A stretch of 64,000 nucleotides of DNA from Branchiostoma belcheri (lineage: Eukaryota; Chordata; Leptocardii; Amphioxiformes; Branchiostomatidae): assembly GCF_001625305.1 (NCBI RefSeq), contig NW_017802491.1, forward strand, positions 628,902 through 692,901. Direction: 5' to 3'. Both the position numbers and the translations under genes were made by a program. Shown here one piece after another: positions 26,655 through 38,600 of the stretch. How positions within the stretch are numbered: the first letter of the stretch is position 1; each line of letters starts with the position of its first letter. The notes beneath the pieces are model-generated. The model worked only from the letters and a program-made list of their open reading frames with translations. It made no database searches and was not told the DNA's origin.

Positions 26655-29600
26655 ATGGCTGCCGAGCCTCAGCAGTACACGCAGCGGCTGGTGGTGCTGG
26701 GCGCCGCGGGGGTCGGCAAGTCTGCCATCGTGGCCCAGTTCCTGTTCGAGACGTTCACCGAGAAGTACAAGAAGACGGTGGAGGAGCTCTACTGCACAGA
26801 GTACGACGTCTACGAGACCAAGGTGGGTGTCTGGGGTTGTTATAATTATTAGGAAGAATACCGCCACATCTGAGGGAATATGTTGACCACGTAGGAGACA
26901 TATCATGACGAAAATGTTCACAGTAGATAAAGAGAAAAATAATCGGCGTAATCTATTTGCCATATGAACGAAAAGAGCTAAAATAGTTTTGGATACCAGG
27001 CTGATTTTATGTACTCCTAAAGGCTGCAACCGGCACTCATATCAACAAACTGTCGTCGTCATTATATTTTCATAGCCGCATCGGTAACGGGTACTGGGGG
27101 TGGAGATGGGAGTCAGCATCGTATCCTACACAAGACGGAAGTTGTGAAACTAAAGACCATCAGATTGTAGGATGATGGTTTCCGCATTACTCCCGACTTT
27201 GGAGGGTGGGGGGCGGAAGTCGTTCTGCTAACCACGTCGTCCTTATACCCCCGTCACATTGCGCGTAAATCGATCGGCCGACTAGTTGGCGACCTCTAAA
27301 CGACATTTACGGCCGTAGTACGCCCGATGTTCCGTCGAGCATCGCGCGAATTTTCGGGATCGCCGGCGATTTTTTGGAGTCGGCCGAAGCTCGCTGACAC
27401 GCGAAACGTGTTCTTAACATCAGCGACTAGTCGCCGGCGATTTTTGAGGTCGCAGAGCTCGTTTCCAGCTCGCGCGTACCTCGCCCGTAGCTCGTCCCTG
27501 TACGACCGAGAGTCGACCGATATTCGGGCGTACATCCCACGAGTGTCGGCCGTTCTTTGTCTTCAAAAATCGGGCGATGGTCGCTGAATACGGTCGACCC
27601 TCGCGCGAGCTTCGCGAAATATTCGGGAGACCCTCTTCCGTACCTCGCCCGACTTGCGCAACGTTTTTAAAATCGTGCGTGCTTCGAGCGATCTTCGTGC
27701 CAGTGTCGGACGAAGGTTCTACGAGCCTCGGTCGAGCTCCTGTGAAGTTATTATTTATTTGGCACCTGTGACATTTATTTCAGATTTTATTGACAGTATA
27801 CTTTGTAAAGTTTGCAGGAGCAACGTCCCACTGATTGTTAACGTTATGTTTACGAGAAAGGATAAAAATAGATAAAATTGTCCTTTTTGTACTTTTGTTA
27901 AATCAACATTTGTTAACACTTTTGAAAAATTAAAAGGTTTTCACTATATAAAGTCAAATGCCTAGTCTAGATTTTGAACCCAACTGATTGAACGCAAATG
28001 AAATCCTTTACTCTTGTTCCTTTAGGAGGTTGTATAATAAATTGACTTTTACACTAACTGTCTTGTTCATTCTGGAATAAGGTTGACTTGTTTCTTATGG
28101 TGCCCACAAGAACGTCATGTGATAGAGAGATATTACTTACTAGTTGAAGTTTATATTGCATGGCTCTTTTTACCTCCGTCTACTTTGATGCCATTGAATG
28201 GATAATAAACTTGTTTACCGGAGGATTCATACTATTTTAGACAGAAGTAGATCTATAGAGGTTAAGTTTTAGAATAATATATCTTATTAGCTTTGTTCAG
28301 GTACACGTATACGTGTATAAAAAAGATTTTGATATAATGATAATCATTATGTTGTTGTACATTTTGGTTGAATGGTCTAGACATCGTGCGAACATCGATA
28401 GATCGTCGAACGTAACTCGGGCGACGTACGCCCGTGTGTCGAGCGAGCTTCGGCCGACTCCTGTCTGCTTAAGAAGGTGGTCGTTGTGTTAACCAGACGG
28501 TAGTGTAAATTTGTGGCTCTTGTGGTCGTATTTGAGTTGGATCTTTCACAGAATTCCTGTTTATATTTCTATTTATTCTGCCAGTCCGCTCCATTACTTT
28601 GCAAAAAAATATTACGGCAGGTCAAACATAAAAATTGGCCAAACTATTCATGTTTAGGTGGATACACTGGCCTTGCTTCATCTGCTTGCCATGTTATAGG
28701 GACTTCATTATCATAGATGTATTCCCAAGCGATCGCCCGAGCCTCGCACAATGTGACCACGAGGATTTTCAAGCCAAAAATACGCGCGATCGTCGGTCGA
28801 TCTCAAAATCGGCCGATCTTTCGGCGATTGACAAATACGGCCGAAGCTCGTCGACAATGTGACGGGGGTATAAGGCACCTGATGTGATATAACGTTACCT
28901 CCTCCCACACAAATTTTCCCAACTACCTGCGTACTTCACTACACGGTGGGATCACATCGCTTTAAATTTTGCTTGTATTTTTGACTCAGATAGACATTTC
29001 CGTTCTAAAATTTCACGGACGCATCAAGCCTAATGTCGTATAGAACTATCAAAAGTCACATTTTATGGGAGGAGTGCTTAAATGTACCTCATCTAAATTT
29101 ATAAACATCCTGTTCGGTACGGATGTTACAAAAGACCGCCTGACAGTCCAGATTAGCTTGGTCAGGTGTGTAAGGAAGTCCGCCCCACAATCAGGGCTGG
29201 TTTGTGTTTGGATGAGCACTTCCGTCCTGCATGAGCTGACCGAGATTACCGTAGGCGGGAATACCGGAAGGCGGGGGGAGGAAGCCGGTGTCCTCACAAA
29301 TTGGCGAGTTCTGATCGGCCTTGAACTTGTAAGCACTTACCCTCTACGTGACCTCATTCTTACCGTAACCTGTTACCACAGACAAGCCGGTATGGTCTCT
29401 TCACCGAGTTCTTCTAAACGAAGCCAAGGTGGTATCAAGGTGGCGTTGTTTTCTTGTGTTTAGGTTCTTAGAATCTAATGGTTGTGGTTTTGAAACCCTG
29501 ACAGGCCCCGTTGTGCTATAGAGAAAGGAATTTTACACCTATTTTCTCACTCGACTGAGGTGAAAATGAGATACTATAGCTAGCCTTTGTTAGGGACGTC

Positions 29601-32600
29601 TTGGATAGGACGTCACGTGTTTGAGGAGCCAATCACTTATAAAAAAAAGTGTAGGGGTCAAATTCTGTGTGAGTGAATCAAACCTTACAGCCCTTGCACA
29701 GTGTAAATGCGAAACAAACAAACAAACGCCACGTCGCCACTTAAAGGTCGCTCACCCCATCCCTTCTGTCCTACTTTCTGACATTTTGTAGAGGAAAAAC
29801 ACGCAGGAGAGCTGGAACATCAGTGGAAAACCGATTTTATTGCCCCCTTGTGACATCCCACTGCCGCGGTCAGTAACCTGTGTGGGCTTTCATATTCGGC
29901 CTCAACGGGGTTTCTTTAAGACCACTTGTCACAAACATCTTTTCAACTAAACCACGTCCCTTTGGACTGGAAGGTTGACTGTAGTACACAGCATGTTGTT
30001 ACGAGTCGTAGTAGTCTCTGCTGTCATAGATCACCTACCGCTGTGTTTATTCTCTTCGTACCTCGACCTTTCTGGATTCTACTCAGTATCACCTGTCACA
30101 CAACTGAACGGCAGTTTTGACATGGTAGACTTTATCTAAGATTAATCACGTTTCGAAACGTTTTGAAATGAAGCGCATTTATGTCCGAACCCGTTTTCCC
30201 TTTTCGAAATGGGTCACGATTGGGATGGGGCAGATTGTAGGATGGAGCACGGTTGGTACAGCATGCCTTTGGCTCTTTGATCCCTATTGATTCAAAGCAA
30301 TTGGGCTGTTATCAACCAATAAAGCTACATACAGTTTTACAGTCGCAGAAAAGACAAGCACTTTCTCCTGTTCCCTGTAACGAACGATTTTCGGTTTGTG
30401 TAAACTGTACAGAGTCGGAGACGCTCCCGGGTTCCCGGAGGCTGCAGAGGTCGTCACCCCGCGGGTCGGTTTGCGGTTTCCCGGGCGCGGAATGCCCTCC
30501 CCGGCGTGTGATCGCCACAGTGTTTACAGACATAATGCCCTGGATAAAATCATATTTAGTATCTTAGCAACTACCTCAAAAAATATATTTTATAGTGCTG
30601 ATAAAACAGAACGAATGACATCGTGGGAGATCTGGAAATATAACATGTTTTAACGCTCCTGAATTTGGACAGAAGACTTAACTATAAGTAATGGTTAAAA
30701 TTTCTGAACTCTTAGTATCATTTCTACTTGCGTGCAAATTCTTAGATTATAAAGTACCTTCTTCCCCCGTTATTAAGCCTAAATATACATAAGATACCAG
30801 AATACCCCTACCCTACCCTCATGAATGGACTAGCCCGTGTAATTAGCGACGTGAATAGCCCTAAGCGTGTAACTCAACACCCGCAGTTCTTCTGTCAGCC
30901 GCCGTTCTTTGGTAACTAGAAACCAGCGACAACAAATGCAGGGTCTTTTGTGTGCAGATCGCAGCGCGCACAATGCACCTGTCTATCTCTCCCCAACAGG
31001 AATCAAAGCCTGCCTAGTCATCAACGGGCTCTGTGTTTGCAAAATCTCGGTCCACGACACACTATATACTCTTATTATTGGTTAGATTCTATGATTGTGC
31101 CTTTGTATGATCAAAAGGCTCGCTTACGCTATTTCAAAGACTCAATAAATATTTAGATACAACTAGCGCTGTTATTAATAATAATTTCTGCTTCTTCGGT
31201 AAACTATGCGCACGTTTAGCCTGTGATCTCCATTTGGGTTGAATTCAGACATCATTTCTTTGAACAATAATTGAGCGATGTACAAACAAAACAGTGGGTT
31301 ATGTTTGCACATCGCGCTCCTAGTGTGATGCGGCACTCTGTGTGACAAGAGCTGCGAACTTGATAAATACGGCCATAAAAATAACGTCAATTAACAGCGC
31401 CGGCATATGGTAGGAAACCTTCTCCATGTTGTTACTATCTTTATAACCATCCCCATGACAACCGTTTCTGTAGCAACACAACACAACACCTGCCCCTCGC
31501 CAGGATTAGCGTGGAGACAGGAGAAACATGGAACTGAGATGGTGATGCTGTCCGTGGTGCTGAAACATCTGTTGCCGTTGTGAGAACCAGAAGTACGGCC
31601 TCCATTGTATCCAGAACTACGTGTATCTAGTCCTAATCCTGAATGAGTTAGAGTTAGGATCAGATACAGTTCGGGATAGTCTCCGCGAACGTATATTTGC
31701 TCCGGGCATGGTTCTGGATACGCTTGGACTATCCAGAACCGTGTCTGGGCATGGTTCTGGATAAAGCACGGTTCTGGATACAATGGCCTCGCAAGGAAAG
31801 GAAAAAATATCGTCCGAAACTCTGTGCACAAAGGATTCCATAAGGTTGCCATATGTTCCTGTCATACGGACTTAAACATTTCATCGAGGTGGCGGCTATC
31901 TAAAAGAATTAACTGAATGCCTTTGTGTTTTACTTTTCACAAGTGGCTGTACGTGCATTCTAGTCCATCACTGTCACGCCATTTGGCATTTTTAATGAAT
32001 AACTAAGCCTCCACGGACCTTCTTAAAGGGTAATGGATGGTATAACGGCACATAAAGAGTCAGTAATTGGCCAGAGCGGTGAGCCTCAGTAAGGATAACA
32101 TTTCCGCTGTGGAGAACTCAATGGTGATCACCCCCCTGTCAATTTATTTTCCATATTTTGTTAAATTTTACTATTTTGTAGCTCTTGTTGTTAATCCGGC
32201 CATTTTCCCACTGGGATAGAATTGTCCGGATCGAACCGAATTGATTCGCTTTGATTCGGCTCCGAGCCAGCTTCCAGCCAGACCGAGCCGAATCGAACCG
32301 GATCGAAGCCGGATCAAATCGAATCAATTCGGTTCGTTCAGCACAATTTTACCCTAGTAGGAAACGGGCCTGTAACTATAACACTAATCATGTCGGCAGG
32401 TTGCGTGTCGTGCCCAAACAGGTGGGCTCGGGGAAGGCGAACTCCCCGGAGGGAAAATGAAAAGCCTGTTTATTAGCGGGTATTACCCGCCCTGTTGGAG
32501 GTAATTTGTCGCTGATTGTCGCCGTTTCAGACTGTCGGCTTTAATTACCGACAACGCGGGGCGGCAGCCATCTTGTTATGTCAGAGAGCTACTGGATGTG

Positions 32601-35600
32601 AAACCGGAGCTGTTACTTAATATCCAAGTAGATGTTTGACGGGGGTCCCGTTTTCTGACTGCCATTCTTCTCTGAATCTGACAGCCATCCACACAACCGC
32701 CAGAGTAGTCTTGCTGTCAGGAAAGGGTGCGATGTGCCCAACATCTGCTTAGAGACTAGTTGCTCGATTTTGTGACCCATATTTGCATCCTTCTCCAAGT
32801 CCTAGTGTAGATAAGCCATGGCAAGAACAGCCATTATAGTAGGGGCTTGCTCGCATCTTACTATCAATAATTTCTTTTTTAATTGAATGTACAATTGTGT
32901 ACGAACATTCGATGAGATATATTTCCCATGACAATTTGTATGTACGTGTGAGCATTGGAACCTGATGTACCACATAGACATTTTTTTTTAAAATGGCCAT
33001 AAAACTGACTTCACTTTCTTGTTAACATGGAGGTTTCCCAACCAGTTTTTGTACCCGGTGGTTCCTTCATGCATAAAGAGTGAAGTTTAACGTTTTCAAT
33101 AGAATAACCCCAACGGGCGTTCTCTTTACCTTCAACCCACGAACGTACAGATTCTAAACACTCTAAATCCTTCCCGTTCCACCATCCTGAAACTTAAAGT
33201 CAAGGATTTAACCTAGCCACGTCATTCTGGTGCTTTGCGGTGGCACACAGAGCCTTCTAATGTATTTTACGTAGGGATTTACTTAAGAAGAACCCCAAGG
33301 TGGGTTTTATTCGGGTATTTCCTGATATCTACCTTCAGCTTTCCCAAGTTCAAACAGTTTTTGCCCTAAAAGTGCATACATATTAAGTACAAGTTTGCGG
33401 CAAACTGCGTCAATGACAACACATACATACGTGGGTATGCATTCAGGGACTTACTTTAATGGATGTGCATCGAATAAAGCAAACTTTGGCCAAGAAAGAA
33501 ATAAGAATACATGATTTAGTTCCTCAAACAAAGTTCTGTGTGCCTAAGTATATCAAACCATTCGTGATTACTTAAATCTAAAAAGTTTCAAAACTTCATT
33601 GTGACATCATCCTGACGTCATGTCTGTGGGTGGATAGTGTGATCTGAGATAAGAACAGAAGCTATAGACTAACAAACTCAGCGTACGTTACGTACGCGTG
33701 CGTGAACTTAACTTGATACCACAAGAGTTTCTTAAGAACCACAAGAGGCGCCTTCCCCAAATGTCTTCTTGCATCCGCCCACAATCTTTCCCCCTACAAA
33801 CATTTTATATCCTTCTGTAGTCAGTGTTGGGTAGGCACGTGCGCTAAGTACGTCATCTGGTGACCGCAAGAACGCTTTTCACGACAGAAATTCCCCTGAT
33901 CCCTCCATCTCCCGGCCAGTCCGAACAGCTGGTCCTTATGTCGCCAAACCCACTTGAGTCTCAAGGGTAAGCCTGCATCTAACTACGTCAATCGGCCGGC
34001 GGCAAGAACGTAACACTTTAGACGCTGCCTCCATATAGATTCCACGGAAATTCGATCCGCAAATAACTTCCAAACTCCTGCAGACGTGTCCACCGGACAA
34101 TTAAAATCAATTACAAAACATCTGTGTCAATCTGGTTCCAAGCGTTTCACCGGTCAGACTTATCGGTCTTTGACGTCATGGTGACGTCATGATGACGTCA
34201 CGCCCAGAGGGTGGGTGGTGTGATCTGGTCTGGCATGATTGAGAAGTGAGACATGATCTCACTTGGAGACAAAAATGTGTGGGTGACTAAACGTCTTTTA
34301 GCGTGAGGGCTGCTTCAAAGTGTGATTTATGATTAGACTGTGACATTACATGGTTACGATTCTTACGGTTTGGGTTAGCTTACACCTCCGCGTTCTTTGG
34401 TTGAGATGAATATGCGTACAGGTAGCTAGCTGCCGCCGCGCCGCGTGCATGCGAAGCTGGTGTGTTACGCCGAAGGACGGTTATACCGGCTATGCAGATA
34501 CAGATGCAGGTAATGCGCAATATATATATCATATATACTTCACAAAGAGCTATCAACGTCAACGTGACCAGATGACATTCTAAGTGCAAGGTAACCATGT
34601 TAACACGGTGCCTATTTGATCCAAAACCAAAACATCTTAACACAACGAATAGACAGCCTAACTACTAGTCTAACGTTTAGAGTTTTCTTTATGCTTAAAG
34701 GACTTAATTCAGGGATATTCTCTCGCCATTAATGAGTAACATGGGAGGGAAAAAATACAACTTGAGTGCACGGCCGAATGGTGAACAACTGAGCTACACA
34801 GTCATCACCGATTGTGACCGATATTCATCACTAGCCTCTACCAGGCTTCGGGAGACGGTTGGAAAGAGTAAAACTTAAAGAGTAGAACTTGGCCAAATCA
34901 TAGAGAGATAACATACCGAGGGAGTTGGTCCGCTAGAGAGTGTGGCATTCAGGTGCAGAAAAATGTACTCTCTAGCGGACCAACTCCCTCGGCATGTTAT
35001 CTCTCTATTTGGCCAAGTTCTACTCTTTCCAGCCGTCTCCCGAAGCCTGGTAGAGGCTAATTCATCACACATCACTCAGCATATCAAGTGGAGGAACTTC
35101 CAGATGTGTTTGTAGGATTTATATATTGAGAACTCCCCTTGTTGGAGAAGCAAGCCCCAGAGGAACACACGAGAGTTGAACGACCGCCACCGACTGTCAC
35201 CCCCAGCGCTCGTCCACGGTCACCCCCCGCTGCGGCATCACGCGAACGCGGATCTCTTCCTCAAAAACATCCGTTAATAGGTGCTTTAGCGGGCGAGATG
35301 GGAGAAGATTGCGCCGAAGGCACTTTCAGTAATTGCATTTAATGACGAGAAGCCAGATGCTCGGGAGATCTCATTGTCAAGAGCGCACTGGGTTGCGTGA
35401 CACATGTGGTACACTCCAATGCCAAGTGTGTCCACCGTGTTTTCTTTCAATTTCTACCGCCCTGGTCATGATACACAAAGGATAAATCCATCAATCAATC
35501 AATCAATCATTCAAAAGTACATTCGCGCAATGTATGTAATGGGTACAATGTAAGAGATACTACTGGGATTTCATAAATGGTTTAACACATTCTAAACAGG

Positions 35601-38600
35601 GACTACATTCGTATCATGAGAAAATGGACGATGTAATCATAGAGGGGACGGCAGGAAAATATGAAGTAAACACTCAAATTAACGCGACTATTGTATGTAT
35701 TACAACTCATGCTAGGGGTAGATTCTGCTGTATTTCTAAATATGACTAAATTTCTAATATTCTGGTAGACTATTGGAACAGAAAGGCAATGACTTAATAG
35801 CCATTCCTACAACTACGTTATTGTCGTTCGATCAGAACATTGGACAATATTACCGGAACTGAAAATGAGGTACAATCGTGCATGCAGAAATTGAGCACTA
35901 TCTATAGCGTGCGGTCTTGTAATTGGGACAAAATGTAGCCAACAAGTCGCTGGAACGTCATGTTGAAACTCTCTTTATAGGCGCCATGTTTTCTACGACT
36001 TTGGTCGTATAGTTTGAAAGAAATTTACGTCAATACAAACGTACATATTGCTCGGGTAGCTGCAAATATCGGCCTGTTATCATCTCTCTACAGTAGAGCT
36101 ACAGTATCTCAATGACAGTTCCCTATGTTCCTTACTACTACGAGGGTCCACAACACTTTTACACCTACAAAACTGTAATGTTTTTGATGTAGTTCAAACC
36201 TTCATTCACTGTACAGGTAGATTCTCGTAATTGATAGATCACCAACTTGTCTTGTTTGTACTTATTTTGGTTTTACATTTACAGGGTAATTATGCATATT
36301 ATTTTGTCAATGTGTTTTACACTTATGAGTAGGAGGTGTTATATAAGCAACTTGTGCATTTTGCCCAATATCCAATAGATATATGTGAATAAAAAAATAT
36401 CGACCTAGCTCTACAAATCACACGGTGGTCGAGAAGACCACCTGCCGTGTAGCTGCTGTAAATGTCCCATTGATGTCACCGACTCGAGCTCATCGGGAGA
36501 GCTGTTTTCCCTTATGTTCTCTTATGTTCTTCTTCAATGGCGTATGGCAGAACCGACATAGTACCGAGACATCAGAATAAAGATGGCGCCAGCGGCATAT
36601 CTTAAACCTCTTGCATTATCCTGCTACGGCACTGGAAAATACTACCATTGTGCTATTGGGGCAAAGGGCACAAGATACATCACTGGCTATTATTTGAAAG
36701 AACAGCGTACAAAACAAGTATGTTTGTATACATGTTTTAAAAGTATGAGTGAATACTAACGATTTGTTTATTGATTCCATCAGACATCAAGGAACACAGG
36801 GAAGGATAATACTGTGGCGCCGCTCTCACAGACAAAAACATCGCCCCAGTCTGCATAATGCAATTATTCCATCAGCCCCCATCACAAAGAACGCCGCTGT
36901 TGTCGCGGAAGAAGATTGCCCTCGCGGCAATCATTCTCCCGGTGCAGGGGTGATAGAATCGGCAGCGGCGGGGTTTTCATTTGGCAAATAGCGACCCCGT
37001 GCCGCACGGCTAGTGGGAGGGGGTAATTGTGTGCCCCCATTTGCGCCACTCTAGAGTTACAAACGCATGTAATGCACTTAATAAAGGTAATTGTAGCTGT
37101 TTACGGCTGACTGCGTTGCAAGTATTGCTGTTCGCGACTGTTGGTGGTCCATCACCAAGACTCTTGCACCTGTGATGCAACGAATTTTATTTTGTACCGT
37201 TATATGATAATCGGCCTATATAAGCCTGTGACCAACACAACCACATGGTAACTCCGGCTAATGTTGCAGGAAACAGGAGTCATCAGAAAACGGTAGCAAT
37301 TCTTCACCATTAAAAAACTTTTTCTGTTAATGTCCTACTTCTGTTTCCAGATTTGGTCTAGATTGCAGGGAACAAGAGTCATCAGAAAACGGTAGCAATT
37401 TTTCATCATTAAAAAACTTTCTCGGTTAGTGTCCTATTTCTGTTTCCAAATTTGGCGTTCAAATTTGGCCTAAATTTGCCCTCATTATGCCCTGTCATGG
37501 TATTCAACGTTAAACGCGACTGCCTGTTCTTAGTCTGTATCTTCGTGTTGCCGTAAAAGTCAGTTCCATGACTACGTTGTCGTGTTACTTGATGTCTTGT
37601 TGAAGTTATTACAAATGACCCCCAGACCAAAGTGAGGCAGGTATTTCGAGATGAATGGATCCTTGACGAGCTGAATGCTGTCTTAAAGTTCGCCTGTCCC
37701 AGCGGCGCTCCTGGGACCTTTTGGCGCGGCCAAGATAAGACGTTTATGAGCTCCAGTACCGGAAGCCTGCAGCTGAATTCGTCACGGCGAGATGGAAACC
37801 GTGGCTGCTTTTTACAGCATAGCTCGGGATAGACTGAGTCTGTCGTCAGATTAAGAATTTGACAACTCCATAGTATAGGAAGAGATGTTTTATATGAATT
37901 TAAGGCAACAGAGTTAAAGGGTTGATTTGAAGGAGCGACAAAGTCAAGCGTTCAGAGATGGTCACTTGACCCCTATCATTTGTTTCGTTGTGATTGTCAA
38001 CCCCAGCACGCATGTCGTTGCGAAAAATAGAAAGAAACGCTAAAGGTGTAGCGAGAAGACCTAGGGAAATAAATGTATGGTATTACCCACCATGTATAGC
38101 GTCCATGTGGCCTTATTACCACCAGGCAGGGTACATCCGGCAATTTCATATATCTCCTTTCTGTGAGGCGGAGCGGAAATGAACCACTGCTTTCATCGAC
38201 CCGCATTACTTTGGTCTTTCGGCCTTTGGTATATTGTTGTCCGGAGTAGTGATTGACATACATGTGGATCTTGATGTTTTCGTCTTAGCGCCCAGTCGTC
38301 GAACGATCGCATTCTTGGGATAGTCGTCCTGCAAAATTCAGCTGCTTTGTTACTGCAAAAGCTGTCTTAGGCGCCATTCCTAGCTACTCGCGTAAAATTG
38401 TCCGGATCGAGCTGAATTGATTCGCGACCGGATCGAGCCGGGTCAAAGCCGAATCGAAGCCGGATCAAAGCGAATTAATTCGGCTCGATCCGCGGACAAT
38501 TTTATATCCTTGTGGAAATGGGGCCATAGACTACTTTTGTCCGTAGTTGGTTCTGTCGCAGCGTGATAGATTCTACTGCATCAAAATTTGTACGACGACC

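Noticed and set aside
26451-27029. 192-codon minus-strand open frame overlapping Ras-dva exon 1
   Set aside because: It is antisense to a clear GTPase exon and its start-side and end-side residues come from the intron and the 50-bp repeats. It has no domain signature.
27327-27587. Arg/Ser-rich frames inside the 1.6-kb TIR element
   Set aside because: They come from GC-rich CGATCG/GGCCGA words and occur on both strands; not transposase-like.
36419-36451. Short hairpin ACACGGTGGTC / GACCACCTGCCGTGT
   Set aside because: Arms are only about 11-14 bp with a bulge; too short to separate from chance in 64 kb.
36749-36991. 80-codon frame in the Ras-dva intron
   Set aside because: No recognisable motif, no convincing splice context, isolated.
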